Positions 1-7,338 of a DNA stretch of 49,594 nt are shown in pieces (within the stretch, counting starts at the first letter, position 1; each line of letters starts with the position of its first letter). Origin of the DNA: Chloroflexota bacterium (GTDB lineage: Bacteria > Chloroflexota > Anaerolineae > Promineifilales > Promineifilaceae); NCBI GenBank assembly GCA_013112725.1, contig JABFFZ010000040.1, positions 1 to 49,594 of the forward strand. Direction: 5' to 3'. The notes beneath the pieces are model-generated. The model made no database searches, was not told where the DNA came from, and saw nothing but the letters and a program-made list of their open reading frames with translations. Both the position numbers and the translations under genes were made by a program.

Positions 1-2
1 CC

Positions 3-572
3 ACCCCCAGCCCCACCCGTACCCCCACCCCCACCCGCACCTCCACGCCCACACCACTGCCATTAGCGCAGGTCACGGTCAATATGACCAGCGTCAATGT
101 GCGAGAAGGCCCCGGCACGGTTTATCCCATCATTGGTACGGCCAAACTAAACGATACCTTTGCCGTTCTCGGCCGTAACCAGGATGGCTCCTGGTTCCAG
201 GTGCAGTATAAGCCCAATCAAATTGGCTGGATTGGGGCATCGGTACTTGATTTTGACTTTGATCTGGATGATGTGGCAGTGGCGCAAGGTATTCCCACAC
301 CGCCGCCCGCGCCGACCACGGCCGTGCAGCCGGGCATTCCCAACAGCACCGTCAAACCGGGGGAAACGGCCATCGAATACACCATTGAAAACGTCACCTA
401 TACCCTGCCCTGCGGCTCACCCATCCCCCCCGGCGCTGTGTGTGTGTGCAACTGCGTCACCGCCCCACCCGTTTGCAGCTGCGTGGGGCACGTTTGCACC
501 TGTGACACAGTATGTACCTGCGACACCATTTGCACCTGCCAGAATCATGGGCATTACTGGTATCCAAATTAA
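3..572 (+). CDS. SH3-domain protein with Cys-rich CxC tail (5' partial)
   Basis: The reading frame is open from the left edge, so the N-terminus is missing. It begins with a Thr-Pro linker (about 20 residues), followed by a bacterial SH3 (SH3b) domain with the typical VNVREGPGT start and WFQVQY...GWIG core. After a Pro-rich stretch comes a tail of about 54 residues with 12 cysteines, mostly as CxC pairs in a six-residue register (CTCDTV, CTCDTI, CTCQNH), ending in HGHYWYPN. SH3b domains usually bind cell-wall or surface ligands. A tail this regular in cysteine, directly followed by two radical SAM/SPASM genes and a PqqD-like gene, suggests that it is the substrate of those enzymes. That is inference; it could instead bind metal. 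The Thr-Pro linker suggests an exported protein. Confidence 0.75.
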   Translation, partial: TPSPTRTPTPTRTSTPTPLPLAQVTVNMTSVNVREGPGTVYPIIGTAKLNDTFAVLGRNQDGSWFQVQYKPNQIGWIGASVLDFDFDLDDVAVAQGIPTPPPAPTTAVQPGIPNSTVKPGETAIEYTIENVTYTLPCGSPIPPGAVCVCNCVTAPPVCSCVGHVCTCDTVCTCDTICTCQNHGHYWYPN

Positions 573-583
573 TCTTTGTGGGC

Positions 584-647
584 AGTGCCAGGCACAGGGC
601 AAAACGCCTTTGGTTAGCCAGAGACTCAATGCCCTGTGTCTGGCACT
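584..647. repeat. TGCCAGGCAC-type palindromic repeat, copy 1
   Basis: Inverted arms AGTGCCAGGCACAGGGCA (584-601) and TGCCCTGTGTCTGGCACT (630-647) pair over 18 positions with one G-U. The element fills the gap between the SH3/Cys gene and the first radical SAM gene. No U-run follows, so it is not a classical terminator. A close relative lies at 36489-36553. Confidence 0.8.
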
Positions 648-665
648 TCTTGGGACAGGCAAACA

Positions 666-2024
666 ATGGAACTGTACGTCATTCCGGTAGGCGAGGACGA
701 GACCGACAAATTTATTATCTACCGACCGCTGCTGGGGCTGGCTTTTGTGGGCAACCGGGCGATGGCCGGCCTGGCGCAGCACATTGCCCGGCGGGGTGAA
801 GCGGAGGATGGAGTGGCAAACGGCCGTTCCCTCACCGCCCTCTCCTTCCTGCGCCAGATTGGCTTCCTGGAAGCTGACCCACCCGCGCCAGGCGCGCCAG
901 ACAGTACCTTTGCCCCCACCATGGCCGTGCTGTTGATGACCAACCAGTGTCAGTTGCGCTGCACCTACTGTTATGCCGCCGCCGGCGAGTGGCCCCAGGC
1001 GGAATTGACCTCGGAACAGGGGTTTGCTGCCATTGACGCCGTGTGTGAAAACGCCCGCCGGCTGGGCCATCGCCAATTTGAAATCTCCTTTCATGGCGGC
1101 GGCGAACCCACACTGGCCTGGTCGGTGCTGCAACAGTGCGTGGTCTATGCCCGGCAAAAACCGATTCCGGCGCGGATCACGCTGACCTCCAACGGCGTCT
1201 GGTCGGCCCGGCAGTGCCAGTGGATTTTCCAGCACTTAGACGGGCTGACACTCTCCTGGGACGGCACGCCGCAAACCCAAGACCGGCAACGGCCGTTTGC
1301 CTCCGGGCGCGGTTCGGCCGACATGGTGCGGCATCTCATCACCGAATTAGACCGCGCCCATTTCCCCTACGGCATTCGTCTGACGGCCACCGCCCCCTGG
1401 CCCGCTTTTGTAGACGGTGTCCGCTTTATTTGCGAGCAGACCAACTGCCAGAGTTTGCAGGTGGAGCCGGCCTTTAATACGGCGCGGGGCGGGCACGGCC
1501 GTCCGGAAGCGACCGATTGCCAGGCATTTGTGGACGCCTTTATGGCCGCGCTGGATGTTGCGCAGCAGCACGGCCGTCGCCTGATGTATTCCGGCGCGCG
1601 CCTCGGCCTGGTCACGTCCTCCTTTTGTACTGCCCCTTATAATGCCCTCATCATCGGCCCTGGCGGTGCTTTGGTGAGTTGTTATGAAGTCACGGCCGTG
1701 ACCCACCCACTTGCGTCTCTGTCTGCCATCGGCCGTTATGCCGGGGACGAAATACATATCCACGAACCGGCGCGCCAGCAGCTACACAGCCTCATAGCCG
1801 CACGCCGCCACACCTGCCAGGACTGTTTTTGTTACTGGTCTTGCGCCGGCGATTGTTACACCCGTGTCTTCCAAAGCGGGCCAAACGGCCACTTGAAACG
1901 CGGCGCTCGTTGTGACATGAACCAGGCAATCACCCGCCGCATGTTGCTCAACGGCATTGCCGGCGGCGGCGGCGTCTGGCGTCGCCCGGCGGCCATTGCC
2001 CATCAAAACGGCGAACATGCCTGA
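666..2024 (+). CDS. Radical SAM/SPASM maturase 1
   Basis: A protein of 452 residues. The radical SAM cluster motif CQLRCTYC binds the SAM-coordinating 4Fe-4S at Cys95, Cys99 and Cys102. The GGGEPT motif follows near residue 145. The C-terminus has a SPASM region with Cys before TAPYN, a GGALVSCYE segment, and CQDCFCYWSCAGDC plus a last Cys, which normally holds auxiliary clusters. SPASM enzymes of this size modify ribosomal peptides or proteins (thioethers, C-C crosslinks) or activate sulfatases. A GTG at 636 would add ten residues, but the ATG at 666 matches the start style of the second paralog. It sits between the Cys-rich protein and the PqqD-like gene (21-bp gap), as expected for a RiPP-type operon. 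The actual chemistry cannot be read from sequence. Confidence 0.9.
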   Translation: MELYVIPVGEDETDKFIIYRPLLGLAFVGNRAMAGLAQHIARRGEAEDGVANGRSLTALSFLRQIGFLEADPPAPGAPDSTFAPTMAVLLMTNQCQLRCTYCYAAAGEWPQAELTSEQGFAAIDAVCENARRLGHRQFEISFHGGGEPTLAWSVLQQCVVYARQKPIPARITLTSNGVWSARQCQWIFQHLDGLTLSWDGTPQTQDRQRPFASGRGSADMVRHLITELDRAHFPYGIRLTATAPWPAFVDGVRFICEQTNCQSLQVEPAFNTARGGHGRPEATDCQAFVDAFMAALDVAQQHGRRLMYSGARLGLVTSSFCTAPYNALIIGPGGALVSCYEVTAVTHPLASLSAIGRYAGDEIHIHEPARQQLHSLIAARRHTCQDCFCYWSCAGDCYTRVFQSGPNGHLKRGARCDMNQAITRRMLLNGIAGGGGVWRRPAAIAHQNGEHA

Positions 2025-2045
2025 TGTAAGTTTGTGGAGAGAACC

Positions 2046-2504
2046 ATGCCTGCCAACCCATTAGTCAATAAACTGGAATCATTTCCCCGGCGCGAAGTGG
2101 CGTTTGAATTTTCGCGGCGGGAGTTGCTGCGCCTGATTCAGGCCGAAATGCAGGTGTATGAAGACGAAACAAAGGGCATTCCCGGCTACCGGCTGGCCGA
2201 TCTGGGTCAGGCGCCCGATGCGTATCTGGCGCAGGTGGTGCCGGTCATCATCCCAGATTGCCGCATCTCGGTGGATCAGGGTTTGGTGTGGGGGCGGCTG
2301 CCGGAATGGGCAAAGCCACAGCCGCTCTTTCCGCTGGACACGGCCGTGACCCAGGCATTCAACCTGTTCAACGGCTACAACGATCTGGGAACCATCGGCC
2401 TGCAACTGGCGCGAGACCTGCACTGGCCCGAAGCAGAATCTTTCGCCCTGGCACGTGGCCTGTTTCTACACCTGGTGCAGCGGCGCATTTGCCTGCCGAA
2501 GTAA
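2046..2504 (+). CDS. PqqD-like peptide chaperone (RRE-type) small protein
   Basis: A protein of 152 residues. The last 60 residues fit the PqqD/RiPP recognition-element pattern: a strand segment (PLFPLDTAVTQAFNLF), NGYNDLGTIGLQLA, then a helical FALARGLFLHLVQRRICLP end. Such domains bind precursor leaders and deliver them to radical SAM partners. The first 90 residues are not recognised; they include a RRELLRLIQAEM helix and a PDCRISVDQGLVWGRLP segment. I chose the ATG at 2046 because GGAGAG (2036-2041 region) lies 4-5 nt upstream; a GTG at 2034 overlaps that site. It is placed between the two SPASM enzymes and may serve both. It is a divergent member, so the family call is moderate. Confidence 0.6.
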   Translation: MPANPLVNKLESFPRREVAFEFSRRELLRLIQAEMQVYEDETKGIPGYRLADLGQAPDAYLAQVVPVIIPDCRISVDQGLVWGRLPEWAKPQPLFPLDTAVTQAFNLFNGYNDLGTIGLQLARDLHWPEAESFALARGLFLHLVQRRICLPK

Positions 2505-2510
2505 TAGTCA

Positions 2511-2558
2511 CGGAGTGGAGGCTTTAGCCGTCACGTGACGGTTAAAGCCTTCACTCCG
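2511..2558. repeat. Long perfect-type hairpin between maturase genes
   Basis: Arms 2511-2533 and 2536-2558 pair over 23 bp with two G-U positions and a CACGTG centre. It lies between the PqqD-like gene and the second radical SAM gene and covers most of the 64-bp gap. There is no U-run, so RNA processing, partial attenuation or a mobile palindrome are the options. Confidence 0.8.
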
Positions 2559-2568
2559 GTCACCAAGA

Positions 2569-3930
2569 ATGTTGTTAATCAACCAGGAACACCAGTTACC
2601 GATTTTTTGGCAGGAGGGTGATGCGTACAGCCTGTTTTATGCGCCCGGCTATCTGGTGGTGGCTGCCCGGCTGCTGGCGGCTGATCTGTGGCAAGATTTG
2701 CAGCGGCCTGAGTCACAAACACCTGCCGCCAGGAGATTGCGACAGTGGGCGGAAACGGCCGTCCATACCCGCCAATCTGCTCTCACCGCCCCCTTTGCGC
2801 CCGTCTGCCTCACTCTTTATTTACATAATCAATGCAATCTGCGCTGTCCGTATTGTTACGCCGATCCCTCGCCCCGTTCCACGCCCCGCCTGGATGTGGA
2901 CACCGTTCACGCCGCCGCCCGCCTGGTGGCCGAAAATTGCCAGCAGCAGCAGCGTCCCTTTACCCTGGTTTGCCATGGCGGCGGCGAACCGACCCTGAAC
3001 CAGCCTCATCTGGCGCAAGTTTTGGCCGGGGTACAGGCTATTGCCGCCGCTGCCGCACTTTCTCTTTTCCGTTACATAGCCACCAATGGCGTCATGCCCA
3101 CGGCCAAAGCACACTGGCTGGCGCAGCAGTTTGACCTGGTGGGTCTTTCGTGTGATGGGCCGGCCGCCATTCAATCCCGGCAGCGGCCGTTGGCCAACGG
3201 CCAGAACAGCACCCCCTACGTGGAACGCACGGCCCGCATTTTGCACGAACACCAGACGCCCCTGCACGTCCGTGTCACCATCACCCCCTTCTCTGTGATG
3301 CAGCAGGTGGAGATCGCTGAATACATTTGCCGCCGGTTACAACCTGAGGAAATCCACGTGGAACCCGTTTACCGCGCCGGTCGGGCGCGGACGGCCGTGT
3401 TGCCAGACGCCGACCAGTTTGTAGACCATTTTTTGCAGGCGCAGCAGGTAGCCGCTGCTTATGGCGCGCGCTGGCTCACGTCGGGCAGCCGTTTACAGGA
3501 GATACACGGCCCTTACTGCCACCTGTTCCGTGATGTGTTGCACCTGGTACCCGGTGATGTGGCTAGCGCCTGTTTCAAAACAAGCACGTCCCCACAGGCC
3601 GGGCAGCAAGGGTTACAGATTGGGCAGATGGGGGACGGCCGTTTTACCCTTAACCAGCCACACATCACTGCCCTGCGCCAACAATTGCACCCACTGCCGC
3701 CGCCCTGCCAGGACTGCTTCAACCAATACCACTGTGCCCGTGACTGCCCGGATAACTGCCCGCTGGAGGACGGGGAAACGGCCGTGCCCTCCTTCCGCTG
3801 CCGGGTACAAAAAAAGCTGGCCCAGGTGCAACTAACACAAATGGGCGCGGGCCTATGGGCAAAGGCGCGATCACAAGATGGGATAGCAGAGGGTAGAGTG
3901 ATGACGGAGATTAAGAGATTGGGAGATTGA
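2569..3930 (+). CDS. Radical SAM/SPASM maturase 2
   Basis: A protein of 453 residues and a distant paralog of maturase 1. CNLRCPYC places the SAM-cluster cysteines at 89, 93 and 96, and a CHGGGEPT motif follows. The SPASM part has Cys-HLFRD, a Cys in ASACFKT, then CQDCFNQYHCARDCPDNC and a final Cys. The N-terminal 80 residues (LPIFWQEGDAYSLFYAPGYLVV) resemble the same region of maturase 1 and look like a substrate or leader-binding module. No strong ribosome-binding site is seen; the start follows the hairpin closely. The last codons run into a GAGATT-word repeat, which supplies the C-terminal TEIKRLGD. Two SPASM enzymes in tandem suggest two modification steps or a heterodimer. This is inferred. 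Confidence 0.9.
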   Translation: MLLINQEHQLPIFWQEGDAYSLFYAPGYLVVAARLLAADLWQDLQRPESQTPAARRLRQWAETAVHTRQSALTAPFAPVCLTLYLHNQCNLRCPYCYADPSPRSTPRLDVDTVHAAARLVAENCQQQQRPFTLVCHGGGEPTLNQPHLAQVLAGVQAIAAAAALSLFRYIATNGVMPTAKAHWLAQQFDLVGLSCDGPAAIQSRQRPLANGQNSTPYVERTARILHEHQTPLHVRVTITPFSVMQQVEIAEYICRRLQPEEIHVEPVYRAGRARTAVLPDADQFVDHFLQAQQVAAAYGARWLTSGSRLQEIHGPYCHLFRDVLHLVPGDVASACFKTSTSPQAGQQGLQIGQMGDGRFTLNQPHITALRQQLHPLPPPCQDCFNQYHCARDCPDNCPLEDGETAVPSFRCRVQKKLAQVQLTQMGAGLWAKARSQDGIAEGRVMTEIKRLGD

Positions 3931-3953
3931 GAGATTCAATCTCCCAATCTCCA
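3906..3953. repeat. GAGATT-word palindrome, copy 1
   Basis: GAGATT/GGGAGATT units are followed by their reverse complements (AATCTCCCAATCTCC). The element spans the stop codon of maturase 2 and the gap before the HemN-like gene. Similar elements lie at 16045, 18252, 22409 and 27770. Confidence 0.8.
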
Positions 3954-3961
3954 TCCATTCC

Positions 3962-5365
3962 ATGAAAGAGCAGCTATTTCAAGAGTATTTCCGGGATGCA
4001 CCAACGGCCGTGAATGTGCCCCAAATCCGTGAACAATGGCTGGCGCTAACGCCGCCCTACGATGTGGATCACTGGCTGCTGCCCTTGCCTGTGTGGGGCC
4101 AGCGACCTTATGACCACACCGGCGCGGAAGCCTGGCAAACCCTGCGTAATGACCTGCCCCATGCCCCACCTGACCGTCCGTTTTGCATTTATCTACACAT
4201 CCCTTTTTGTTCCAGCAAGTGCCATTTCTGCGACTGTTACTCCTTCAAACTGGGGGCGTATCAGGCTGAACATGTGCAGAATTACGTGAACCGCCTGTGC
4301 GCGGAACTGCGATTATGGAGCCAGCAGGGGAACTTGAGCCAGCGCCCCGTTTCCACCGTGCATATGGGCGGCGGCACCCCCACCTTCCTGGGAGAAGCGG
4401 CATTGGCCCAAATTGTTGCCTGCTGCCGCGCCCATTTTGCCATTACGCAGGATACCGAGTGGGCGTTGGAATCTACGGTGGAAAGCTTGACGCCGGGCAT
4501 GATGGCCACGATGCACCGGGCAGGTTATCGTCGTTTGCACCTGGGTGTGCAAAGCCTGGAAGAACCGGTACGGACGGCTATTGGCCGTCGCCGGCCGGTG
4601 GCCGAACTGCTGGACAGAATTGAACAAATGCTGGCTTTGGGCTGGGTGGTCTCGGTTGACCTGGTGTGTGGTCTGCCGGGGCAAACATTGGCCGGTTTTG
4701 TGGCCGGTATCCAGACGCTCGCCGCGGCCGGGGTCAACGGCTTTTCCCTCTATGAACTGCTCATTTACCCGCAAAACCAGAAGTGGGCGGAATCGTTGGG
4801 GCTGGCGCGGCGCAGCCATGTGCCCAACTATTTTATGTTTCAGGCCGGGGCCAACGTGTTGGCAGGATATGGCTTTGGTCGCAGCCTGTTCAACCATTGG
4901 GCCGACGGCCGTGACCATAACATCTACTTCACCTTTCCCACGCGCGGCGAAGATTGCCTGGCTGTGGGCACAATTGCCGATGGTGTAATGGGCGATTACC
5001 ATTACCGCCATCCCCGTTATGCGGCGTATATGCGCCAATGTGGGGTGGAACAGCCGGGTTTGCAAGGGGGGCTGCGGCGCACGGCCATGGAAAGCGCGCT
5101 GCTGCCGGTGCGCACGGCCGTTTTATCTGGCGCAATCCCCTCTCAACTGGCGCTGGCATTGCAAACCGTTCCGGTGAACGGCCAATCGCTCCTTCACCAC
5201 TGGCAGCAGCAAAGACTGATCCAGCCAGACGCCGACGGTGGCTTTGTGCTGACGGCCAATGGGGGCTGGTTTGCCGGGAACATGGTGCGCCAATGGCACA
5301 ATGTGGCTGCCGGCTTCGTCAAAACGACAGCCAGGCTGACGCCTTCGGCTGGCTGCTCTGGATGA
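3962..5365 (+). CDS. HemN-like radical SAM protein
   Basis: A protein of 467 residues. IYLHIPFCSSKCHFCDC gives the HemN-type motif with Cys83, Cys87, Cys90 and the extra Cys92. HMGGGTPTFL, the RLHLGVQS segment and VDLVCGLPGQT are typical of the HemN/HemW superfamily. Authentic HemN oxidises coproporphyrinogen III in heme synthesis; HemW is a heme chaperone; class C methyltransferases share the fold. The gene is 31 bp after maturase 2 in the same direction and no other heme genes are nearby, so a role in the same modification pathway is plausible. The N-terminal 80 residues before the motif are longer than in HemW. The reaction is undetermined. Confidence 0.8.
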   Translation: MKEQLFQEYFRDAPTAVNVPQIREQWLALTPPYDVDHWLLPLPVWGQRPYDHTGAEAWQTLRNDLPHAPPDRPFCIYLHIPFCSSKCHFCDCYSFKLGAYQAEHVQNYVNRLCAELRLWSQQGNLSQRPVSTVHMGGGTPTFLGEAALAQIVACCRAHFAITQDTEWALESTVESLTPGMMATMHRAGYRRLHLGVQSLEEPVRTAIGRRRPVAELLDRIEQMLALGWVVSVDLVCGLPGQTLAGFVAGIQTLAAAGVNGFSLYELLIYPQNQKWAESLGLARRSHVPNYFMFQAGANVLAGYGFGRSLFNHWADGRDHNIYFTFPTRGEDCLAVGTIADGVMGDYHYRHPRYAAYMRQCGVEQPGLQGGLRRTAMESALLPVRTAVLSGAIPSQLALALQTVPVNGQSLLHHWQQQRLIQPDADGGFVLTANGGWFAGNMVRQWHNVAAGFVKTTARLTPSAGCSG

Positions 5366-5387
5366 AAAAAGCCAGTTTTCCCCCTAT

Positions 5388-5582
5388 TCAGCTAACGCGA
5401 CCGGCAGTCCAAAAAAGCGCCATATCGTTCGGTGGCTGCCCGAACGGCTTGCCGGGCAACGGCCGTTCTTCCTTATCCCACACACCATCGCCGTTATCAT
5501 CCAGCCAGGCCCACGCGGTATAGGACGCTTTTTTCTTCCTGAGCAACAATACCCAACGCCTTTGCCTATAAAGGGTTCCCAA
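5388..5582 (-). pseudogene. Fragment of an SdrD-B-like/Cna-B-like domain
   Basis: A 64-codon frame contains AWAWLDDNGDGVWDKEERPLPG, the Ca-binding signature of SdrD B-like surface domains. Nothing recognisable comes before or after it. The stretch carries one ACGGCCGT word (about 5459), so it looks native rather than part of the integron cassettes. It is likely a relic of a larger surface protein on the minus strand; it could also be chance. Confidence 0.3.
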
Positions 5583-5678
5583 TAACTTGGTCGAGTAAGA
5601 TGCTGGCCTTTACTCAAGATGCTACCATAAAGCAGTTGCTTACCTTTGTTCCCGCATTTCATCCATGCGCTTTGGCTA

Positions 5679-5933
5679 TTAATAATGGTTGCGCAGTTGA
5701 GCTATCGGCAGATCATCATCCACAACTCTGTAAACAATGCGATGTTCCCTGTCTATCCGCCGAGACCAATAACCAGACAGTCCGAACTTGAGCGGTTCCG
5801 GTTTACCTGTTCCTGCAAAAAGCGTGCGCTGAATCTCTTTGATAAGCGCATTGATACGATTCAACGTCTTCTTGTCTGCTTTCTGCCAGTGCAGGTAATC
5901 TTCCCAGGCGTTTTCTGAAAAAATCAGCCTCAT
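5679..5933 (-). CDS. yoeB: YoeB toxin (Txe/YoeB mRNA interferase)
   Basis: An 84-residue protein, the usual YoeB length. The catalytic positions known from E. coli YoeB are all present at the same numbers: Glu46 (GKPEP), Arg65 (REHR), His83 and Tyr84 (final HY). YoeB cleaves mRNA in the ribosomal A site. Its ATG overlaps the stop of the upstream yefM frame (ATGA), so translation is coupled. The toxin appears intact while the antitoxin frame carries a nonsense codon. It lies in a cassette-like region next to an attC site, a common place for toxin-antitoxin modules in integrons. Confidence 0.92.
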   Translation of the reverse strand: MRLIFSENAWEDYLHWQKADKKTLNRINALIKEIQRTLFAGTGKPEPLKFGLSGYWSRRIDREHRIVYRVVDDDLPIAQLRNHY

Positions 5934-6181
5934 TCCATCAGCCCTCGTTCCGTGCCGCGACCGCTTTCTAATTCGAGAATAGATTCCATCAGACGTTTGG
6001 CATTTCTAGGGCTGCGTAACAAATAAGCGGTTTCCTCAAGCGCTTGGTAATCCTCTAAAGAAAGCATCACAACAGAACGATTATTTTGCCGGGTCACGAT
6101 TATAGGCGTATGGTCATCACAAACCTAGTCCATTTTCTGGGCTAACGTCTGGCGAACGACCGTATAGTTAATAGCTTCCAT
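5930..6181 (-). pseudogene. yefM: YefM antitoxin with in-frame amber codon
   Basis: The frame reads MEAINYTVVRQTLAQKMD, then TAG at codon 19 (6125-6127), then [16 protein letters not shown] and the rest of YefM through [18 protein letters not shown]. All else is intact, and GGAGGT lies 7 nt upstream of the ATG. YefM neutralises YoeB and represses the operon. The stop lies at a position where homologs have Lys or Gln, so one base change (AAG or CAG to TAG) explains it. No good internal ATG follows that would keep the DNA-binding half. It is probably a decayed antitoxin; a sequencing error is possible. Confidence 0.88.
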
Positions 6182-6205
6182 TTCACTTTACCTCCAGAGA
6201 AAATA

Positions 6206-6223
6206 TGTACAAATAATTGTACG
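6206..6223 (-). promoter_or_regulatory. YefM-type operator with TGTACA core
   Basis: GTACAA and TTGTAC arms face each other around TTAT, upstream of yefM. A TACAAT -10-like hexamer (minus strand, 6221-6216) overlaps it. Known YefM-YoeB operators carry palindromes with TGTACA cores, so this fits autorepression. The -35 region is weak. Confidence 0.6.
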
Positions 6224-6299
6224 TATTTGCTGTAGATAAAGAAACACCAATAAGGCAACGAAACGCCTGTACTGGCAAGTCTCTTGAAAGATAGGCCGC

Positions 6300-6418
6300 C
6301 CCTAACGTATGCGCATCAGCCGATGCCGCCGAAACTTGATTTTACGCAGACCTCAAAATGCCTCAGAACCTTGACCTAACGGCCAACTTGGGCATTCGGC
6401 TGCACGCGCTTGTTAGGC
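6300..6418 (-). other. attC recombination site of an integron cassette
   Basis: A 119-bp imperfect palindrome. Its outer core sites are CCCTAAC (6300-6306) and GTTAGGC (6412-6418). Inner arms GCATCAGCCGATGCC (6313-6327) and GGCATTCGGCTGCACGC (6391-6407) pair with two unpaired bases, the feature that sets attC strand choice. It lies after the RusA-like gene, read on the minus strand, as expected for the end of a cassette. Confidence 0.75.
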
Positions 6419-6434
6419 GCGGATTTGGGTAAAA

Positions 6435-6836
6435 TCAAATTGTGCTGCGCACCTCTCTTATTCTGATAAACAGATATTCTTCATACTGAGCTAGAGGTTT
6501 GATAAGGTCAACTACACCCTGCTCCACAAATACGACTGATGCGAGCGAATAAGCTGTCGCTGCTTGGAGCCGTACCTGTCTATCATCCGCATAAGCAATA
6601 CCATTCAATGCGTCGAGAACACATTTGGCAATATTATCCATATCCATACGACGCCTGCTCAAATGAAAATAGTCGAGTCGAACTTCAACAGTATCTCCTA
6701 TAATTGGCTTTACGAAAATACGTTTGGCAACCTCTTGGATCATGGCCTTATAACCACCAGATTTGGGTGAACGAAAAGACACTGCTTTTCCGGGTATAAC
6801 AATTCGATATTCAGATGATTTGTGCGATTGCCTCAT
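6435..6836 (-). CDS. RusA-family Holliday junction resolvase
   Basis: A protein of 133 residues. The signature DMDNIAKCVLDALNG followed by IAYADDRQV matches RusA endodeoxyribonucleases, whose acidic residues bind Mg2+ and cut Holliday junctions. The N-terminus (IVIPGKAVSFRSPK) also fits. RusA proteins are mostly encoded by phages and mobile elements. The ATG overlaps the stop of the upstream small gene (ATGA), and AGGAG lies just upstream. With that small gene it forms one cassette bounded by the attC site (6300-6418) and the core site at 7108. Confidence 0.82.
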   Translation of the reverse strand: MRQSHKSSEYRIVIPGKAVSFRSPKSGGYKAMIQEVAKRIFVKPIIGDTVEVRLDYFHLSRRRMDMDNIAKCVLDALNGIAYADDRQVRLQAATAYSLASVVFVEQGVVDLIKPLAQYEEYLFIRIREVRSTI

Positions 6837-7066
6837 TCAATCTCCTGTAAGATTTCAATAGCCGTTACTTGATTACGTGGAATGATTATTATGGATGATT
6901 CAGGTTCTATATGCTCATTACGAACGAACTTGATTGGGCCAAGGCCGGCTTTTTCAATTAAGTTGTTGAGAAGGATAACAACTCGCTCATTTTCGAAGTA
7001 GAGTAAGCCAACTGGCTTCAGCTTATCATTGTGATGGACGCAGCATATCTGTAATGAGTGAGACAT
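6833..7066 (-). CDS. Unknown 77-residue cassette protein
   Basis: Not recognised. The protein starts MSHSLQICCVHHNDKLKPVG and continues with alternating hydrophobic strands (RVVILLNNLI, SSIIIIPRNQVTAIEIL), suggesting a small mixed alpha/beta or beta-barrel fold without membrane segments. A GTG at 7081 would add five residues; neither start has a clear ribosome-binding site. It overlaps and is probably co-translated with the RusA-like gene. As the first gene after the integron core site it may depend on the integron promoter. Local sequence is AT-rich and lacks the ACGGCCGT word of the host genome. Confidence 0.55.
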   Translation of the reverse strand: MSHSLQICCVHHNDKLKPVGLLYFENERVVILLNNLIEKAGLGPIKFVRNEHIEPESSIIIIPRNQVTAIEILQEIE

Positions 7067-7107
7067 TATTATTCTAATCACGATTTTGAGTTGTAAGATT
7101 GGTAAGC

Positions 7108-7114
7108 GCCTAAC
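7108..7114 (-). other. Integron core site (cassette boundary)
   Basis: GTTAGGC on the minus strand matches the GTTRRRY crossover consensus. It lies 42 bp before the first cassette gene start and marks the likely attI-cassette junction. A second consensus box, GTTAGAT (7219-7225, plus strand), lies 118 bp away, but the arms between them pair poorly, so I do not call a full attC. Confidence 0.5.
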
Positions 7115-7216
7115 TATTTATTATATGGAAAGTGTCCTTATATGCCGCCGGCCAGATTTTCATGTTATATGGACGCCGTTTCCATTTAAGTAATGGCGCT
7201 ACACGAGAATTGGGTA

Positions 7217-7245
7217 TTGTTAGATAGAACATTTGTCCGTATAAT
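7217..7245 (+). promoter_or_regulatory. Sigma70-type promoter of integrase remnant
   Basis: TTGTTA (7217-7222) and a perfect TATAAT (7240-7245) are separated by 17 nt. It faces the truncated integrase and, beyond it, the M50 gene. The -35 overlaps the GTTAGAT core-like box. Confidence 0.65.
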
Positions 7246-7338
7246 GTCGGGCATCTTATACTGCACACTGTCTGGCCGATAACTGGCCGAAGTAAAAAAC
7301 ATTCATTCGTGTCCGGTCAATCAATATGGAGGTCAATA

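Noticed and set aside
1..70. CCACCC-rich left edge as a telomere-like or simple repeat
   Set aside because: It translates in frame into a Thr-Pro linker of the SH3-domain protein, a common feature of exported proteins.
4313..5065. 250-codon minus-strand frame opposite the HemN-like gene
   Set aside because: No recognisable motif; the plus strand encodes clear radical SAM motifs over the same bases.
5550..5702. attC after yoeB (ACCCAAC to GTTGAGC)
   Set aside because: Consensus boxes occur, but the sequence between them does not fold and the right box lies inside the toxin gene.
6125..6127. TAG in yefM as a pyrrolysine codon
   Set aside because: No pyl genes are visible in the window, and homologs have ordinary Lys or Gln here; a nonsense mutation is simpler.
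7108..7225. Second full attC between GCCTAAC and GTTAGAT
   Set aside because: The outer boxes fit and the length (118 bp) resembles the first attC, but the inner arms do not pair well; kept only as a core site.
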